DNA of 64,000 nucleotides from an uncultured Dokdonia sp. (GTDB lineage Bacteria > Bacteroidota > Bacteroidia > Flavobacteriales > Flavobacteriaceae), in contig NZ_CANLNH010000017.1 of NCBI RefSeq assembly GCF_947492535.1, forward strand, positions 1 through 64,000, read 5' to 3'. How positions within the stretch are numbered: position 1 is the stretch's first letter; the number at the start of each line of letters is the position of its first letter. The notes under the pieces are model-generated. The model was not told the DNA's origin. It was given only the letters and a program-made list of their open reading frames with translations, and made no database searches. This document shows, piece by piece, positions 7,534-14,968 of this stretch. The position numbers and the translations under genes were made by a program.

Positions 7534-10476
7534 ATGAAAAAAAGTATAGAAATACTTAAATCTTATTTTGAAAAAGGAGATAGGCCAACAGAAGGAGAGT
7601 TCGAAGATCTTATCGATAGCTTTTTGCATAAAGACGATGGGTCGGCAATTAAAGATATTTCTAAAGATAAAAATGGAGATTTTGTTTTTACGCTCTCTGA
7701 TGGTACAGAACAAGTAATTACGCAATCCTCTAGTGGACTTCCTAGTAATTTTTTAGAAGAACTTCAGAATAGCCTTTACGGAAAAGTAGATAAAGTAGCA
7801 GGGAAACAACTTTCTACAGAAGACTTTACATCTTCATTAAAAGCTAAGGTAGAACAATTAGAAAATTATGTACATCCAGATTTTCATCAAATTAATGAAG
7901 TTGAAAGCCTTCAAGAAACATTAGATACTAAAATTGGAACTACTGATGTTACAACGGCAGCTTTAAGTGGATTAGAGATTAGAGATGAAAAAGGAATTGT
8001 GCAGTTTACGGCAGATGAATATGTAGAGTTAGAAGGTGTTTCTTTTGATCCTACTACGAATAGAATCAAATTTATTGATGATGTTACTACTTATTATTAT
8101 GTGCATAGTGTTGTAGGAGATGATACAACAGGAGGAATTAATAATCCCTCAAAACCGTATAAAACAATTGATGGGGTATTTGCTAATTATGATAAGAATG
8201 TTCAATTAGATGGAGAATATCTAGTGATCATTTTAGTGAATCAAGCTACGCATCAAATAAACGAAACAGTACCTTATTTGAATGTTGAATTCCGATCTAA
8301 TTTAGCAGTTAATATAAGTTTTACAAATAACACTAATTCAGGAACTTTATTCTTTACAACTAATGGCACTCGTACTATACGTTGGTACTTTAATATTCCA
8401 AATGGACGAATTTTAGATAATAAAACAACCGGTTTTTCTTCTTTAAGTATGGAAGATCTTCTTTGCTATTTTAATGTGCATGAAATTAACATTACCTCAC
8501 CAGGAGGTACTGCTAGATATTTTGGACAGAGATATTACGTAGAGAATATTAATCGTTTGATTATGAGAGTTGCTATGGGGGCTTCTATAACAAGACGATT
8601 ACGTTTTGATTATATAGACGCTACAGGATATACAGCAAATGCAGCTTTATTAGCGCCAATTGATAGTTTAGGGTTTGAAGTGTCAACAAACCTACTTATC
8701 ACAGGGGATGTAGGCTTAATTAGAATTGTACGATCTGGAAAAATAGCTTTTGAAAACGTCTCAGGAAATTTGAGATTTCATTATTCAAACTCACCTATTG
8801 TTGTTGAGTTTTTAAATACACCAGAAGCCACAGTTTTATTAGCTCAAACAGTAACACAAGTGACATTTACAGGTCATGTGAAGCTACTTAATTTTACAGG
8901 AAATTCTACAAATGGGGCTATTGATTTTATAAACCTTGTTGTCGCTAATTCTACAGGCGTTCTTACCGTAGATGATGGTGACTTAAATTATAGAAATTGT
9001 AGTATAGTAACCGATACATATTTAATGACAAAGTCAAATATTGGCGCTGTTAGAATTGATAATACGACGGTACGTCAAAAGAACCCTACCCATTTAATTA
9101 ATTCAACAGGTTCAGGTATTACAATAGATGTTGGTGGATTTAGCACCAATGCTACAAGTCTTTCTAATAATGCAAATGACACTTTAATTCAAGACTTTAA
9201 AGAAGATACAGTATCTACTAGTTTTGAAGGAATAGAAGTAAGAGATGAAAGTGGAAATGTACAGTTTACTGCAGATGAATTTATAGAATTTGAAGGAGCT
9301 TCTTTTGATCCAATTAATAAAAGAGTACAATTCTCTTCATTATCGCCTTACACGATATATATAGATAGCGTTAATGGAGATGATACTACAGCACAATTGT
9401 TTAATAGTAGTAAGCCGTTCAAAACATTTTCGGCAGCAAAGGCAAAAGCATTATCAGGAGTTAGTACCTATTATTTTCTAAATAGTATTGTTTTGGATTC
9501 TCCACCAACGTCAAATACCTATTTTTATTCTGATAGAGCTATAACAATAGACTTTAGTAATATAACAGGAAGATTGTCAGGAGGAACTTGGTATTATTAT
9601 GCACCACTTTCAGAATTTAGACATATTAATACAGGAAGTGAAAATCCTATAACGTTCAATTTTTCAAATTGTCATATCGTCGCAGATAGAATTATTATGA
9701 ATAGTAATTCTTTTGATACAAATAATTTTCTTTTTGATTCATCTGTAAATGGTAATAGCACAGCATATGCAAATGAAATGATATTTGGAGATAGCGGTGG
9801 AGATAGAGTTAGAGGATGTTTTAAACATTATCAGGTGACTTGTAATGTTTTTGCATTTTCAAGACGTCAATATTTAACAGATTCAGCAGATACAGGGTTC
9901 TATAATATAGAAACATTATCTGTGTCTGGAACAATGGGAATATTTGGGACACCTATTCCTACTGCAAGACTACTTTCATTTAAGAAAATGAGAGGAGGAG
10001 CTATAGATTGGCATGGATTATATGATGACAGTAAAGTGGTTAGAGAAACTGCAAGGATCAACTTAAGAGGTAATGTTGACTTGACAGGGCATTCAAAGCC
10101 AGGAAATACAGGAGATATCATCATCTTTGATCCTAGCTTTGATACCCTAAATATTTTTTCTTTTTATGGTAAAATAGGTTCTAGGGCAGCAGGGAATTAT
10201 GCGATATATGCAGGTACAAAACTTAATGCGAAAATAAAGATATACGATTCTAGGATAGAGGCAGTTGATGATTTTATAAGACACAATCCTAATAGTGACA
10301 ATACGAATAAAGAGATCATTATTAAAAACTCTGAATTCATATTTGATGTGCCTGGTGAGAATATATTTAAAGATACAGGCACAGGTATTAATGTTACTAA
10401 AATTGGAACAATACTTTCAAATGGAGGATTAGGAGCTAATGTTACTATTAACACGACAAATCTAAACTCCTATTAA
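7534..10476 (+). CDS. Large tail-fibre-like protein with two beta-helix modules (980 aa)
   Basis: The N-terminal about 135 residues repeat the fibre-family head (GDRPTEGEFEDLID, then LSTEDFTSSLKAKVEQLENY). After that the protein contains an internal duplication. Residues around 147-230 and around 563-645 share the string QFTADE(Y/F)(V/I)E(L/F)EG.SFDP, then GDDTT and (S)KP(Y/F)KT. The latter is the usual entry motif of right-handed parallel beta-helix domains. Each copy is followed by some 300 Asn-rich beta-strand residues. The layout is an attachment head plus two tandem beta-helix shafts, like phage tailspikes. No catalytic residues could be assigned. No signal peptide. Confidence 0.65.
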   Translation: MKKSIEILKSYFEKGDRPTEGEFEDLIDSFLHKDDGSAIKDISKDKNGDFVFTLSDGTEQVITQSSSGLPSNFLEELQNSLYGKVDKVAGKQLSTEDFTSSLKAKVEQLENYVHPDFHQINEVESLQETLDTKIGTTDVTTAALSGLEIRDEKGIVQFTADEYVELEGVSFDPTTNRIKFIDDVTTYYYVHSVVGDDTTGGINNPSKPYKTIDGVFANYDKNVQLDGEYLVIILVNQATHQINETVPYLNVEFRSNLAVNISFTNNTNSGTLFFTTNGTRTIRWYFNIPNGRILDNKTTGFSSLSMEDLLCYFNVHEINITSPGGTARYFGQRYYVENINRLIMRVAMGASITRRLRFDYIDATGYTANAALLAPIDSLGFEVSTNLLITGDVGLIRIVRSGKIAFENVSGNLRFHYSNSPIVVEFLNTPEATVLLAQTVTQVTFTGHVKLLNFTGNSTNGAIDFINLVVANSTGVLTVDDGDLNYRNCSIVTDTYLMTKSNIGAVRIDNTTVRQKNPTHLINSTGSGITIDVGGFSTNATSLSNNANDTLIQDFKEDTVSTSFEGIEVRDESGNVQFTADEFIEFEGASFDPINKRVQFSSLSPYTIYIDSVNGDDTTAQLFNSSKPFKTFSAAKAKALSGVSTYYFLNSIVLDSPPTSNTYFYSDRAITIDFSNITGRLSGGTWYYYAPLSEFRHINTGSENPITFNFSNCHIVADRIIMNSNSFDTNNFLFDSSVNGNSTAYANEMIFGDSGGDRVRGCFKHYQVTCNVFAFSRRQYLTDSADTGFYNIETLSVSGTMGIFGTPIPTARLLSFKKMRGGAIDWHGLYDDSKVVRETARINLRGNVDLTGHSKPGNTGDIIIFDPSFDTLNIFSFYGKIGSRAAGNYAIYAGTKLNAKIKIYDSRIEAVDDFIRHNPNSDNTNKEIIIKNSEFIFDVPGENIFKDTGTGINVTKIGTILSNGGLGANVTINTTNLNSY

Positions 10477-10591
10477 TATATAAGAACAGTATTGCCTAGA
10501 GAGAACTTCAATAAATAGCTAGGGAATTATAATTTTTTAATAATGAAAATTATATCAGTGAGATTCCATCTTACTGTAGTAGGGAATGGTA

Positions 10592-10609
10592 TGCTTTCGC
10601 GAAAGCGTA
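10592..10609. repeat. Iterated palindrome, near-perfect copy
   Basis: TGCTTTCGCGAAAGCGTA, one base off the perfect palindrome, followed by CTCAG. It lies in the gap between the large fibre gene and the endolysin gene. Confidence 0.8.
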
Positions 10610-10693
10610 CTCAGTCAAAATTAACGAATAATAAAGTACTACATAAAATAAGATGGAGTATATCAATAGATACAATCTACAATAATATAAAGA

Positions 10694-11116
10694 ATGATAA
10701 AACATATGAAATATGCCTTTAGTCAGTATGGCATACAAGAAAAAATAGGGACTAAAAATAATCCAGAGGTAATTAAATATTTTAAAGAACTAGGATATAA
10801 AGGCAAACAACTAAAAGAAGAAACAGCCTGGTGTTCTGCTTTTGTTAATTGGGTGTTTAAAATGAGTGATGCTCCATATACTGGAAAATTAGATGCAAGA
10901 AGTTGGCTGGATTTAGGTATGGAAACTACAAGCCCTCAATTAGGAGATGTTGTTGTTTTCTGGAGAGAAGATAAAAAAAGTAGAAAAGGTCATGTGGGAT
11001 TTTATATAAATCAAGTAGATGATGAAATATTTGTATTAGGTGGAAATCAAAATAATCAAGTAAACATCTCTAGTTATCCTGCTTCTCAACTTTTAGGATA
11101 TCGAGTAATTATTTAA
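10694..11116 (+). CDS. Endolysin, NlpC/P60-CHAP-like cysteine peptidase (140 aa)
   Basis: The sequence TAWCSAFVNWVFK supplies the catalytic Cys47, and GDVVVFWRE followed by KGHVGFY supplies His100. This is the Cys/His layout of the compact TIGR02594-type NlpC/P60 family that cuts peptides of peptidoglycan. At 140 residues it is a single catalytic domain with no cell-wall-binding module and no signal peptide, so export must depend on the holin encoded upstream. An ATG five codons downstream (M5) is an alternative start. Confidence 0.8.
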   Translation: MIKHMKYAFSQYGIQEKIGTKNNPEVIKYFKELGYKGKQLKEETAWCSAFVNWVFKMSDAPYTGKLDARSWLDLGMETTSPQLGDVVVFWREDKKSRKGHVGFYINQVDDEIFVLGGNQNNQVNISSYPASQLLGYRVII

Positions 11117-11127
11117 AGATAAAGAAG

Positions 11128-11328
11128 ATGCTTAGGTTTAAAATGGAATATGTGTTTATAGGATGTGTATTGTTGTTTCTTCTTTTGAATGAACAATGTC
11201 AAACGGATTACAAAAGAAATACTCAAAATAAAGAAGATATTCGTATTAAACATAAGTTGGATAGCTTAGAACAATTAATAGAAAATTGTAATTCTATATC
11301 CCAAAAAGAAACCCAAGCATCTTATTAA
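11128..11328 (+). CDS. Spanin-like small membrane peptide (66 aa)
   Basis: One transmembrane helix near the N-terminus (about residues 6-22, VFIGCVLLFLLL) is followed by a charged, helical periplasmic tail with Leu and Ile at heptad positions (IRIKHKLDSLEQLIENC). This is the layout of an inner-membrane spanin subunit (Rz-like). It starts 11 bases after the endolysin stop, the usual place for a spanin gene. No lipoprotein outer-membrane partner (Rz1-like) is visible, so the assignment rests on layout and position only. Confidence 0.5.
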   Translation: MLRFKMEYVFIGCVLLFLLLNEQCQTDYKRNTQNKEDIRIKHKLDSLEQLIENCNSISQKETQASY

Positions 11329-11727
11329 GATTAAAATACTATTAATATAATTAACTATGGATCTTATAGCTATTATGTATTCTGTAATGTATTGCTACAG
11401 TGTATTTAAAAGAAAATCTCCGAAGATGAAGTCTTTCCTGTTGTTTATTTGCAAGCTTTCTTATTTTGGTTAAATATCGTTTTGTAATATAATTAATAAA
11501 ATAACTTGACTTATTTGATATATGTAATATGTTTAATACTTGTTTTAAATATAGTATTTTTATGTTAAGTATTTGTTTTTCATGTTTTTAAAATAAGTAT
11601 TTTTACTCTTCAAGAGGTTTTTGAATTTAGTAAAATATGTTAAAATTTGTATTTTGTAATATTTTTAAATAAAAATCATTGCTTAAAACAAACATATGTT
11701 GTATATTTGAATCATAGAAGCAAACAA
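11329..11727. other. Very AT-rich gap between lysis genes and sheath unit
   Basis: The stretch has long A/T runs and no clear coding frame. A reading frame opens at 11647 but its first 27 codons overlap a promoter-like sequence, so I treat them as non-coding. The promoter at 11679-11709 lies at its end. The composition suggests curved DNA or a binding region for nucleoid proteins. Confidence 0.4.
11679..11709 (+). promoter_or_regulatory. Candidate Bacteroidetes promoter for the gene at 11728
   Basis: TTG at 11679-11681 is followed after 20 bases by TATATTTG (11702-11709), matching the TTG / TAnnTTTG consensus. Transcription would begin near 11715, only about a dozen bases before the ATG at 11728. 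Confidence 0.55.
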
Positions 11728-12333
11728 ATGATTTTAAAGAAGTTTTATTTAGACAAAAAGGAACGTATTGAAACCGAGATGAGTTATAGCGGTTTCATGC
11801 CTACAATAGCACTTTATACCAAGACAGCTTTTAAGAATTCAGTAAAAACACCTACAGTATTGTTTAAGTACAATGCTGTAAACTGGAAAACTTCTTCAGA
11901 AGAAAACCATATTGCTGAGGTTTCTTTTTCTCTCTTTATCGTATTGCCAATAGAAGATAATAAGGCAAATTTAAAACAACATGAATGTGTATTTGATTTT
12001 TCTAAAAGTGTTGATAAAGCGATCCTTTCGAGTAATAAAAGATTAAGAGGGGTAGATGAAAGTAGTAGTGAGATGTTAACTTTTAAAGTAGAAGAAAAGC
12101 AATGTCCTAATCATATGCAAGATAGTGACAATAATGTAAATCACTTTGTATGGGAGTTAACGTATACTACCACACTTGTAGAAAACAATGATAAAAATTT
12201 CTATAGTTTGATTCATAAGATTCCAGTAGAAAATCAAAATCATACTCGTGTAGAACACTTTTCGGGTCCGTTTATTTCTTTAGAAGATCAAGAGATGTAT
12301 GAAATTATAAACACATCATTTAATAATAATTAA
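11728..12333 (+). CDS. Unknown protein upstream of the tail sheath unit (201 aa)
   Basis: I chose the ATG at 11728 (MILKKFYLDKKERIETEM) because the earlier in-frame start at 11647 lies upstream of a good promoter and encodes low-quality sequence. The protein is soluble, beta-rich, with no signal peptide. Its position shortly before sheath and tube genes is where contractile phages often encode a tail terminator or completion protein. Its size would fit, but I see no diagnostic motif, so this is speculation. Confidence 0.5.
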   Translation: MILKKFYLDKKERIETEMSYSGFMPTIALYTKTAFKNSVKTPTVLFKYNAVNWKTSSEENHIAEVSFSLFIVLPIEDNKANLKQHECVFDFSKSVDKAILSSNKRLRGVDESSSEMLTFKVEEKQCPNHMQDSDNNVNHFVWELTYTTTLVENNDKNFYSLIHKIPVENQNHTRVEHFSGPFISLEDQEMYEIINTSFNNN

Positions 12334-12354
12334 TAAAATAAATTATAATAAACT

Positions 12355-12531
12355 ATGAGACGCAGTAATAAGTTATTAGAAAAAAGAAGAGCTTTTGTAT
12401 TAGAATATATACAGGAGAATCAAGAGAAACAAATGAAGGTAATCGTGAGTGAACTTTCTGAAAAATTATTTGTAACTGAGCGTACAATTTATACAATAAT
12501 TAATGAAGGTACGCAGCTTAAAGCTTCTTAA
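12355..12531 (+). CDS. Small HTH DNA-binding protein (58 aa)
   Basis: The frame starts at an ATG 21 bases after the preceding stop and reads MRRSNKLLEKRRAFVLEYIQ at its N-terminus. Residues about 32-52 (ELSEKLFVTERTIYTIINEG) form a helix-turn-helix with the recognition helix in TERTIYTII. The N-terminus is strongly basic. Proteins of this size and type recur near DUF2586 sheath genes and in transposable Bacteroidetes phages. It is a candidate regulator of the sheath-tube unit that follows. Confidence 0.6.
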   Translation: MRRSNKLLEKRRAFVLEYIQENQEKQMKVIVSELSEKLFVTERTIYTIINEGTQLKAS

Positions 12532-12546
12532 TGTATGTGATGTAAT

Positions 12547-12676
12547 TACTGGTTTTTAAATGTACCAGTATTTACTACTTAATTTTCATTGTATGTGTGA
12601 TAAAACTAGGCGCAGATTACTATCTAAATACAATGATCGATCATAATTTTAAACGCTTCTTTCCTTCTTAAGAAGC
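12547..12676. promoter_or_regulatory. Leader between HTH gene and sheath gene: two hairpins and a 12-bp palindrome
   Basis: TACTGGT (12547-12553) pairs with ACCAGTA (12564-12570). ATGATCGATCAT (12633-12644) is a perfect palindrome suited to a dimeric repressor. GCTTCTT (12655-12661) pairs with AAGAAGC (12670-12676). Together they suggest termination after the HTH gene and control of the sheath gene, possibly by the HTH protein itself. No experiment or second operator copy supports this. Confidence 0.35.
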
Positions 12677-12780
12677 ATCCCACTTTAATTTTTGAATACT
12701 AAGACTTATGAGGATATATACTTCTTCATGCAGATCTCGTATGCACAAATTAGAATAAAATAATGTAATACGATTTGAAT

Positions 12781-13992
12781 ATGAGTGTATTAAAAGACAT
12801 AGTTGTAGAAGACGCTTCTGATATTTTAAGTAATAGAAACCCAAATCATGATATGATATCTGGACTACTCTTTAATGGTAGCATAACTCCAGAAGGCTTA
12901 AAATACCATACTATTTTTCGTTTAGCATCATCGGAAGATGCTGAAAAATTAGGAATTACAGAAGCATATGATAGTCATGAACAGTCTGCATATTATCAAA
13001 TCAAGCAATATTTTAGATTGAATCCAGTAGGTGATTTGTATATAATGGTTACTGATGAGACTTCTTTTGAAGGGGTCGCGCGTAATGCAAAAAAAATGCA
13101 AGAATTAGCTAGAGGAGAGATACGCCAAATGGCTTTAATATTTTCAGGTGAAGCCACTTTTGATGATACAAAATGTGCGATACAAGAAGCACAATTGCAA
13201 GCAGATAAAGCCTATGCAGATCATATGCCTTTTGAGGTATTAATAGAAGGAAAAGGATTTGCTGAGGTGTATTCAAAAGGAGTCCTTGAATTAGATGACC
13301 TTGCTGATTGTAATGCTAGTAATGTGTCTGTTGTTATTGCTATGGATGCAGATGCTACGTTAATATATTCAAACACAGCAGCAGTAGGAATGGCTTTAGG
13401 AGCTGTTTCTTATGCAAAAGTGTCTGAAAATATTGTATGGGCAGAACAATTCAATCTTTTAGGGAAAGGGTTTTTAAATCCAGGATTTATAGGTGGAGCA
13501 GAAATAACATCAAAGGAAGAACTTGAAGTTTTAAACCAAAGAAGGTATGTATTTGCAAGAAAACATATAGGCTTGCCAGGATTGTATTTTAATGATAGCC
13601 ATACGGCAACATCAGGGATTTCTGATGTTGCTTATATAGAAAATAATAGGACAATACATAAAGCTGTACGTTTAGTACACAAAGCGTTATTGCCAAAATT
13701 AAATGCTTCAATTTTAGTGAATACAAAGGGGATATTGGCATTGTCTATAATAAAAGGATTGGAAGGATTATGTAGAAAGGCATTACGACATATGGTTTCA
13801 AGTAGAGAGATTTCAACTTTTGACATTTTTATAGATCCATCTCAACATATTCTTGCGAATTCGAAATTGCAACTTAAAGTTGAAATAACACCTATAGGAA
13901 CGGCTCGTAAAATAGTTGTAGATGTGAACTTCAAAAATCCTTTTAGACTAAAAGAATTAGAGCTAGTTACTAATAAAATGCTACAATCATGA
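12781..13992 (+). CDS. Contractile tail sheath protein, DUF2586-like (403 aa)
   Basis: The C-terminal half carries features I associate with the Bacteroidetes sheath family: GLPGLYFNDSHTAT, then YIENNRTIHKAVR, ALLPKLNASI, and IDPSQHILANSKLQLKVEI followed by a strand ending in VDVNFKNPF. These form the conserved sheath core and the C-terminal extension that links subunits. The ATG at 12781 is preferred to an in-frame TTG two codons earlier. Length fits the family. The stop overlaps the tube-like gene's start by four bases (ATGA), so the two are translationally coupled. It is expected to polymerise around an inner tube and contract. Confidence 0.75.
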   Translation: MSVLKDIVVEDASDILSNRNPNHDMISGLLFNGSITPEGLKYHTIFRLASSEDAEKLGITEAYDSHEQSAYYQIKQYFRLNPVGDLYIMVTDETSFEGVARNAKKMQELARGEIRQMALIFSGEATFDDTKCAIQEAQLQADKAYADHMPFEVLIEGKGFAEVYSKGVLELDDLADCNASNVSVVIAMDADATLIYSNTAAVGMALGAVSYAKVSENIVWAEQFNLLGKGFLNPGFIGGAEITSKEELEVLNQRRYVFARKHIGLPGLYFNDSHTATSGISDVAYIENNRTIHKAVRLVHKALLPKLNASILVNTKGILALSIIKGLEGLCRKALRHMVSSREISTFDIFIDPSQHILANSKLQLKVEITPIGTARKIVVDVNFKNPFRLKELELVTNKMLQS

Positions 13993-14411
13993 GTAAATCA
14001 CCATTCATAAACGGCCAACAATATGACTGGTCTAGTATAGAAGTGTTTGTGCTAGATCAAATTATTACAGGAATTACTTCTGTTCGATATAGCGATTCTA
14101 TAGGAGAAGAAAGTCATTATGAAATAGATGGATTTCCAGTGTTTTCAAAAAGCAATGCTTATGAGGCAAAGGCCTCAATGACACTGAATCGAGATAGTAT
14201 AAATGTGATTCTTCAAGTGCTTTCTGAAGATGAAGAATTACAAAATATTCCAGCTTTTGATATTATTGTTAGTTATTTGAATGACGATGATATTGTTACT
14301 CAGGTAGTACGTAATTGTGAGTTTACTACCAATTCATTGCTGGTCAATCAAGAAAATAAAAAAAATGAGGTGGCTATAGACCTTATTTGTTCACATATTG
14401 AGTGGGACTAG
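13989..14411 (+). CDS. Tail tube-like protein (140 aa)
   Basis: The ATG overlaps the sheath stop. The protein is small, soluble and beta-rich with features usual for tube subunits: a strand pair around GITSVRYSDSIGEESHYEID, a short helix (DSINVILQVLSEDEEL), and a closing strand set ending EVAIDLICSHIEWD. Size (140 aa), gene order (sheath then tube) and coupling support the call. No sequence motif is strictly diagnostic. It would form the hollow inner tube of a contractile particle. Confidence 0.65.
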   Translation: MSKSPFINGQQYDWSSIEVFVLDQIITGITSVRYSDSIGEESHYEIDGFPVFSKSNAYEAKASMTLNRDSINVILQVLSEDEELQNIPAFDIIVSYLNDDDIVTQVVRNCEFTTNSLLVNQENKKNEVAIDLICSHIEWD

Positions 14412-14590
14412 GGAGTAATTTGAATGCCTAATTAGTGTATAAGACCGATGTTTTATACGAGCATCATACAGGTAGTTTTTTACTTTTTATATGTGATTCT
14501 CCACAAGACCCTAAACGGGCAAAACAAACAATAAGATGAGACGTTTGTAGTGTCTAGATGGACTTTCACATATGTATAGTACCACTTATT

Positions 14591-14645
14591 AAAGGCTGCT
14601 TTTAAGATTTTCTTGCCACACATCTTGAAGCAGTCTTTTATTTTT
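14591..14645 (+). terminator. Terminator after the sheath-tube unit
   Basis: AAAGGCTGCTT (14591-14601) pairs with AAGCAGTCTTTT (14628-14639), and an inner AAGAT/ATCTT pair extends the stem. It is followed by ATTTTTTATT. It lies 180 bases after the tube stop and shows that no further tail genes follow on this transcript. Confidence 0.75.
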
Positions 14646-14650
14646 TATTG

Positions 14651-14740
14651 GCACCGCCAAAAGGTTTAATACTCCGAGGCTTGCCTCGAAATTAAAATTC
14701 AGTTTCGTGTAAATACCTAGTGGACTGGCTCCGAGGTAGT
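14651..14740. repeat. CTCCGAGG-type degenerate repeat element
   Basis: CGAGGC/GCCTCG form a tight hairpin (14675-14688), and the word CTCCGAGG occurs twice, at about 14672 and 14730, about 58 bases apart. From memory, elements with a Cys-Gly-rich hairpin of this kind are scattered in flavobacterial intergenic regions. I could not verify the copy number from this window alone. Confidence 0.35.
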
Positions 14741-14785
14741 TTATTTCAAATTATAATAAAATGAGTGTATGCTTTTATTTCTGTT

Positions 14786-14896
14786 GCGTTAGGGATAGGA
14801 ATGGCATCCTTTTTTGAGTGGCATTTATGCTCAAAAAAGATATAATGAATAGCCCGACTTTTATTCTGAATGTGTTTCAGGATAAAGGGAGCGCCC
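14786..14896 (+). ncRNA. Probable structured RNA element of flavobacterial type
   Basis: The layout GCGTTAGGGAT, GGCATCC, a hairpin CTTTTTTGAG/CTCAAAAAAG (14809-14818 with 14830-14839), GATATAATGAATAGCCCGAC, a second hairpin TTATTCTGAA/TTTCAGGATAA, then AGGGAGCGCCC matches a pattern I recall from many flavobacterial intergenic regions: variable hairpin arms between fixed single-stranded words. It may correspond to the Flavo-1 RNA motif or another repeat family. I cannot confirm which. Strand is set by the remembered reading direction. Confidence 0.5.
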
Positions 14897-14923
14897 TTTA
14901 TAAGATGGAATACCTCAATAAAT

Positions 14924-14959
14924 AAATTCGGTCACTTTTGTTTATAAGTGACCGAATTT
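14924..14959. terminator. Bidirectional terminator before the minus-strand C2-like gene's end
   Basis: Perfect 14-bp stem AAATTCGGTCACTT/AAGTGACCGAATTT with an 8-nt loop and T-tracts on both strands. It lies 9 bases beyond the stop of the minus-strand gene at 14969. Confidence 0.85.
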
Positions 14960-14968
14960 TGACTTTAA

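Larger units (their letters stand above)
14412..14968. other. Gap with terminator, repeat and structured RNA element
   Basis: No coding frame is convincing. In order it contains a terminator hairpin after the tube gene, a CTCCGAGG-type repeat at about 14650-14740, a structured element at 14786-14896, and a bidirectional terminator at 14924-14959. It separates the plus-strand tail cluster from two minus-strand genes. Confidence 0.6.

Noticed and set aside
1417-10476. Diversity-generating retroelement acting on the fibre genes
   Set aside because: No reverse transcriptase gene and no template/variable repeat pair with A-biased changes were found.
11647-11727. Longer start of the gene at 11728
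   Set aside because: The extra codons overlap a good TTG/TAnnTTTG promoter and encode poor-quality sequence, so the ATG at 11728 is more likely.
1-14411. Complete prophage
   Set aside because: No integrase, terminase, portal, capsid, tape-measure or baseplate gene is seen; only tail, fibre and lysis genes.
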